Shown: one piece after another, positions 62,248 through 64,000 of the stretch
How the letters are laid out: each line of letters opens with the position of its first letter
Position numbering within the stretch: position 1 is the stretch's first letter
Assembly (NCBI GenBank): GCA_016125075.1
Contig: WGMO01000011.1
Location: 1-64,000 of the forward strand
Source of the DNA: Terrimonas sp.
Lineage (GTDB): Bacteria > Bacteroidota > Bacteroidia > Chitinophagales > Chitinophagaceae
Direction: 5' to 3'
Length of the DNA stretch: 64,000 bases
Made by a program: the position numbers and the translations under genes
Notes under the pieces: generated by a model
Seen by the model: only the letters and a program-made list of their open reading frames with translations
Told to the model about the DNA's origin: nothing
Database searches by the model: none

Positions 62248-64000
62248 ATGGAGATTAGCCCGGGACCATTATTAAGTTTGATCAATTCACCCGCCGACCT
62301 GAAACAGATTCCCCGGGAAAAACTGCACCAGGTTTGCGACGAATTAAGGCAATATATCATTGATGTTGTGAGTGTACATGGCGGGCATTTCGGGGCTAGT
62401 TTAGGCGTTGTGGAACTGAGTGTTGCCTTACATTATGTATATAATACCCCTTACGATCAGTTAGTCTGGGATGTCGGTCACCAGGCCTATGGTCATAAAA
62501 TCTTAACCGGCCGAAAAGACAGTTTTGTTTCGAACCGTAAATACAAGGGCCTGAGCGGATTTCCAAAAAGAAGCGAAAGCGAATACGATACATTTGGCGT
62601 GGGTCACTCCTCCACTTCCATATCGGCAGCATTAGGGATGGCGATGGCTGCCAAATATAAGGGGGAGAATGACCGAAAATCGATTGCGGTGATTGGAGAT
62701 GGCGCCATGACGGCAGGCCTTGCCTTTGAAGCTATGAACCATGCGGGTGTAGCGGATGCCGATGTCCTGATTGTGCTGAACGACAACTGTATGAGCATCG
62801 ATCCCAATGTCGGTGCCCTGAAGGGATACCTCACCGATATTTCAACCTCGTATACATATAATAAGATCAGGGACGATCTTTGGAATATACTTGGAAAATT
62901 GCCGGTCGGTAAAAATTTTTCCCGGGAAATGGCCAGCAAACTGGAAGCCAGTGTGAAGGGAATGGTGAACAAGAGCAGTAATCTGTTCGAGGCCCTGAAC
63001 CTCCGTTATTTCGGCCCCATCGATGGACATAATATTGCCAAACTGGTCGATACCCTGAAAGATCTCCGGAATATTCCCGGTCCCAAGTTGCTGCATATTG
63101 TAACGGTGAAAGGAAAGGGATACGCGCTGGCTGAAAAAGACCAGACCAAGTGGCATGCGCCGGGTCTGTTTGACAAAATCACGGGTGAAATCCAAAAGAA
63201 AAAATACGAACTGCCGCAACCTCCCAAATACCAGGATGTATTTGGCCATACGATCATAGAACTGGCAGAAAAAAATGAAAAGATATTTGGTATCACTCCT
63301 GCCATGCCATCGGGGTCATCGCTCAAATTCATGATGGAGCAGATGCCCGACCGCGCTTTTGATGTGGGTATTGCAGAACAACATGCGGTAACGGTAAGCG
63401 CCGGTATGGCTACGCAGGGCCTTAAAGTGTTCTGTAATATCTATTCCTCTTTCATGCAAAGAGCATATGATATGGTGATCCATGATGTGGCTATCCAGCG
63501 TCTGCCGGTTATCTTTTGCCTCGACAGGGCAGGACTGGTGGGCGAAGACGGACCTACCCATCATGGCGCCTATGATATCGCCTATATGCGCTGCATACCG
63601 AATATGATTGTCAGTGCCCCCATGAATGAAAGCGAATTGCGTAACCTCATGTATACAGCACAGCTTGATGCAACGGATAACCCCTTTGTCATCCGTTATC
63701 CAAGAGGTGAAGGCGTGATGCCCGAATGGAGAACGGAAATGAAGGCCATTCCCATCGGAAAGGGCCGGAAACTGAAAGATGGAAAAGACATCGCCATTCT
63801 TTCCTTTGGTCATCCGGGTAATTATGCCGCTGCCGCCATCAGGCAGTTAAAAAATTACGGGATCAATCCCGCCCATTATGATATGCGATTTGTAAAACCC
63901 CTGGATACGGAATTGCTTCATGAAGCCTGCAGCCGGTATGACCAACTCATCACGGTGGAAGACGGCACAATTATTGGCGGCTTTGGCAGTGCTGTTCTGG
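62248..64000 (+). CDS. dxs: 1-deoxy-D-xylulose-5-phosphate synthase (partial, cut by the window edge)
   Basis: The first about 584 residues of a thiamine-diphosphate enzyme that condenses pyruvate and glyceraldehyde 3-phosphate, the first step of the MEP isoprenoid pathway. The N-terminal part has GGHFGASLGVVELSVALHY, WDVGHQAYGHKIL, FGVGHSSTSISAALGMA and the diphosphate motif GDGAMTAGLAFEA with LNDNCMSI. The middle part has FDVGIAEQHAVT and DRAGLVGEDGPTHHGAYD. No stop codon occurs before the window ends. ATG 62248 is the first start and fits the family. The gene is divergent from the LytS kinase gene. Confidence 0.95.
   Translation, partial: MEISPGPLLSLINSPADLKQIPREKLHQVCDELRQYIIDVVSVHGGHFGASLGVVELSVALHYVYNTPYDQLVWDVGHQAYGHKILTGRKDSFVSNRKYKGLSGFPKRSESEYDTFGVGHSSTSISAALGMAMAAKYKGENDRKSIAVIGDGAMTAGLAFEAMNHAGVADADVLIVLNDNCMSIDPNVGALKGYLTDISTSYTYNKIRDDLWNILGKLPVGKNFSREMASKLEASVKGMVNKSSNLFEALNLRYFGPIDGHNIAKLVDTLKDLRNIPGPKLLHIVTVKGKGYALAEKDQTKWHAPGLFDKITGEIQKKKYELPQPPKYQDVFGHTIIELAEKNEKIFGITPAMPSGSSLKFMMEQMPDRAFDVGIAEQHAVTVSAGMATQGLKVFCNIYSSFMQRAYDMVIHDVAIQRLPVIFCLDRAGLVGEDGPTHHGAYDIAYMRCIPNMIVSAPMNESELRNLMYTAQLDATDNPFVIRYPRGEGVMPEWRTEMKAIPIGKGRKLKDGKDIAILSFGHPGNYAAAAIRQLKNYGINPAHYDMRFVKPLDTELLHEACSRYDQLITVEDGTIIGGFGSAVL

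Overview
The window looks like chromosomal DNA of a member of the phylum Bacteroidota, most likely family Chitinophagaceae. The evidence is: secreted proteins with T9SS-type C-terminal sorting domains, a SprB-repeat adhesin ending in a gliding-motility-associated (CHU_C-like) domain, a RemB/Wzi-like outer membrane barrel, a TonB receptor with a carboxypeptidase-regulatory-like N-terminus, a LytS/LytTR two-component pair, a B12-dependent ribonucleotide reductase, an archaeal-type GGGP synthase, TAnnTTTG -7 promoter boxes and few recognisable Shine-Dalgarno sequences. I see 50 protein genes (one cut by the right edge), one tRNA, and no rRNA, CRISPR array or complete IS.

Layout. 0.1-1.3 kb: a lone AT-rich tyrosine recombinase. 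1.7-6.6 kb: RemB/Wzi-like barrel, dihydroorotase (pyrC), a small S23-type four-helix-bundle gene that looks frameshifted and is flanked by inverted short-repeat arrays, and a MutS-like ATPase. 6.8-9.0 kb: a tandem pair of near-identical secreted G8-like/T9SS proteins, each with its own terminator and an almost identical upstream architecture (two dyads 20 bp apart, then a -24/-12 sigma-54-like element). 9.1-13.0 kb: ComM-like ATPase, ABC exporter, rhodanese. 13-18 kb: AraC regulator divergent from xylB-xylA, then a Gfo/Idh/MocA oxidoreductase and a DUF2721 protein. 18.4-21.2 kb: a Cys/His-rich small secreted protein and a TonB receptor, probably for a metal. 21.3-28.5 kb: thiolase, pyrD, TerC, outer-membrane barrel, a membrane-anchored protein with a possible permuted papain-like core, rsmE and dnaB. 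29-35.6 kb: pheT, a coiled-coil protein, zapA, an opposed TlpA-type thioredoxin, rny, rplS. 35.7-41.7 kb: tatA, gatA, lytic transglycosylase, pabB, a Lys/Asp-rich disordered protein, purA. 41.75-48.5 kb: a 1468-residue adhesin with ten SprB-type repeats, and relA/spoT. 48.5-53 kb: tRNA-Leu(UAG), tig, two clpP genes and clpX. 53-57 kb: two very small genes and nrdJ. 57.4-64 kb: DUF2490 barrel, GGGP synthase, M28 peptidase, LytTR regulator and LytS kinase, and dxs running off the right edge.

How the genes work together. Most of the window is core housekeeping: pyrimidine, purine and folate synthesis, translation, replication, RNA decay, and a protein quality-control block in which trigger factor precedes two ClpP peptidases and their ClpX unfoldase. 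XylA and XylB form a catabolic pair taking xylose to xylulose 5-phosphate, probably under the divergent AraC protein. Accessory interest lies in the surface proteins and in promoter and repeat architecture. I found no obvious new multi-gene defence or mobile system. The strongest undescribed signals are the duplicated sigma-54-like control region of the two T9SS proteins and the inverted-repeat-bounded four-helix-bundle unit.
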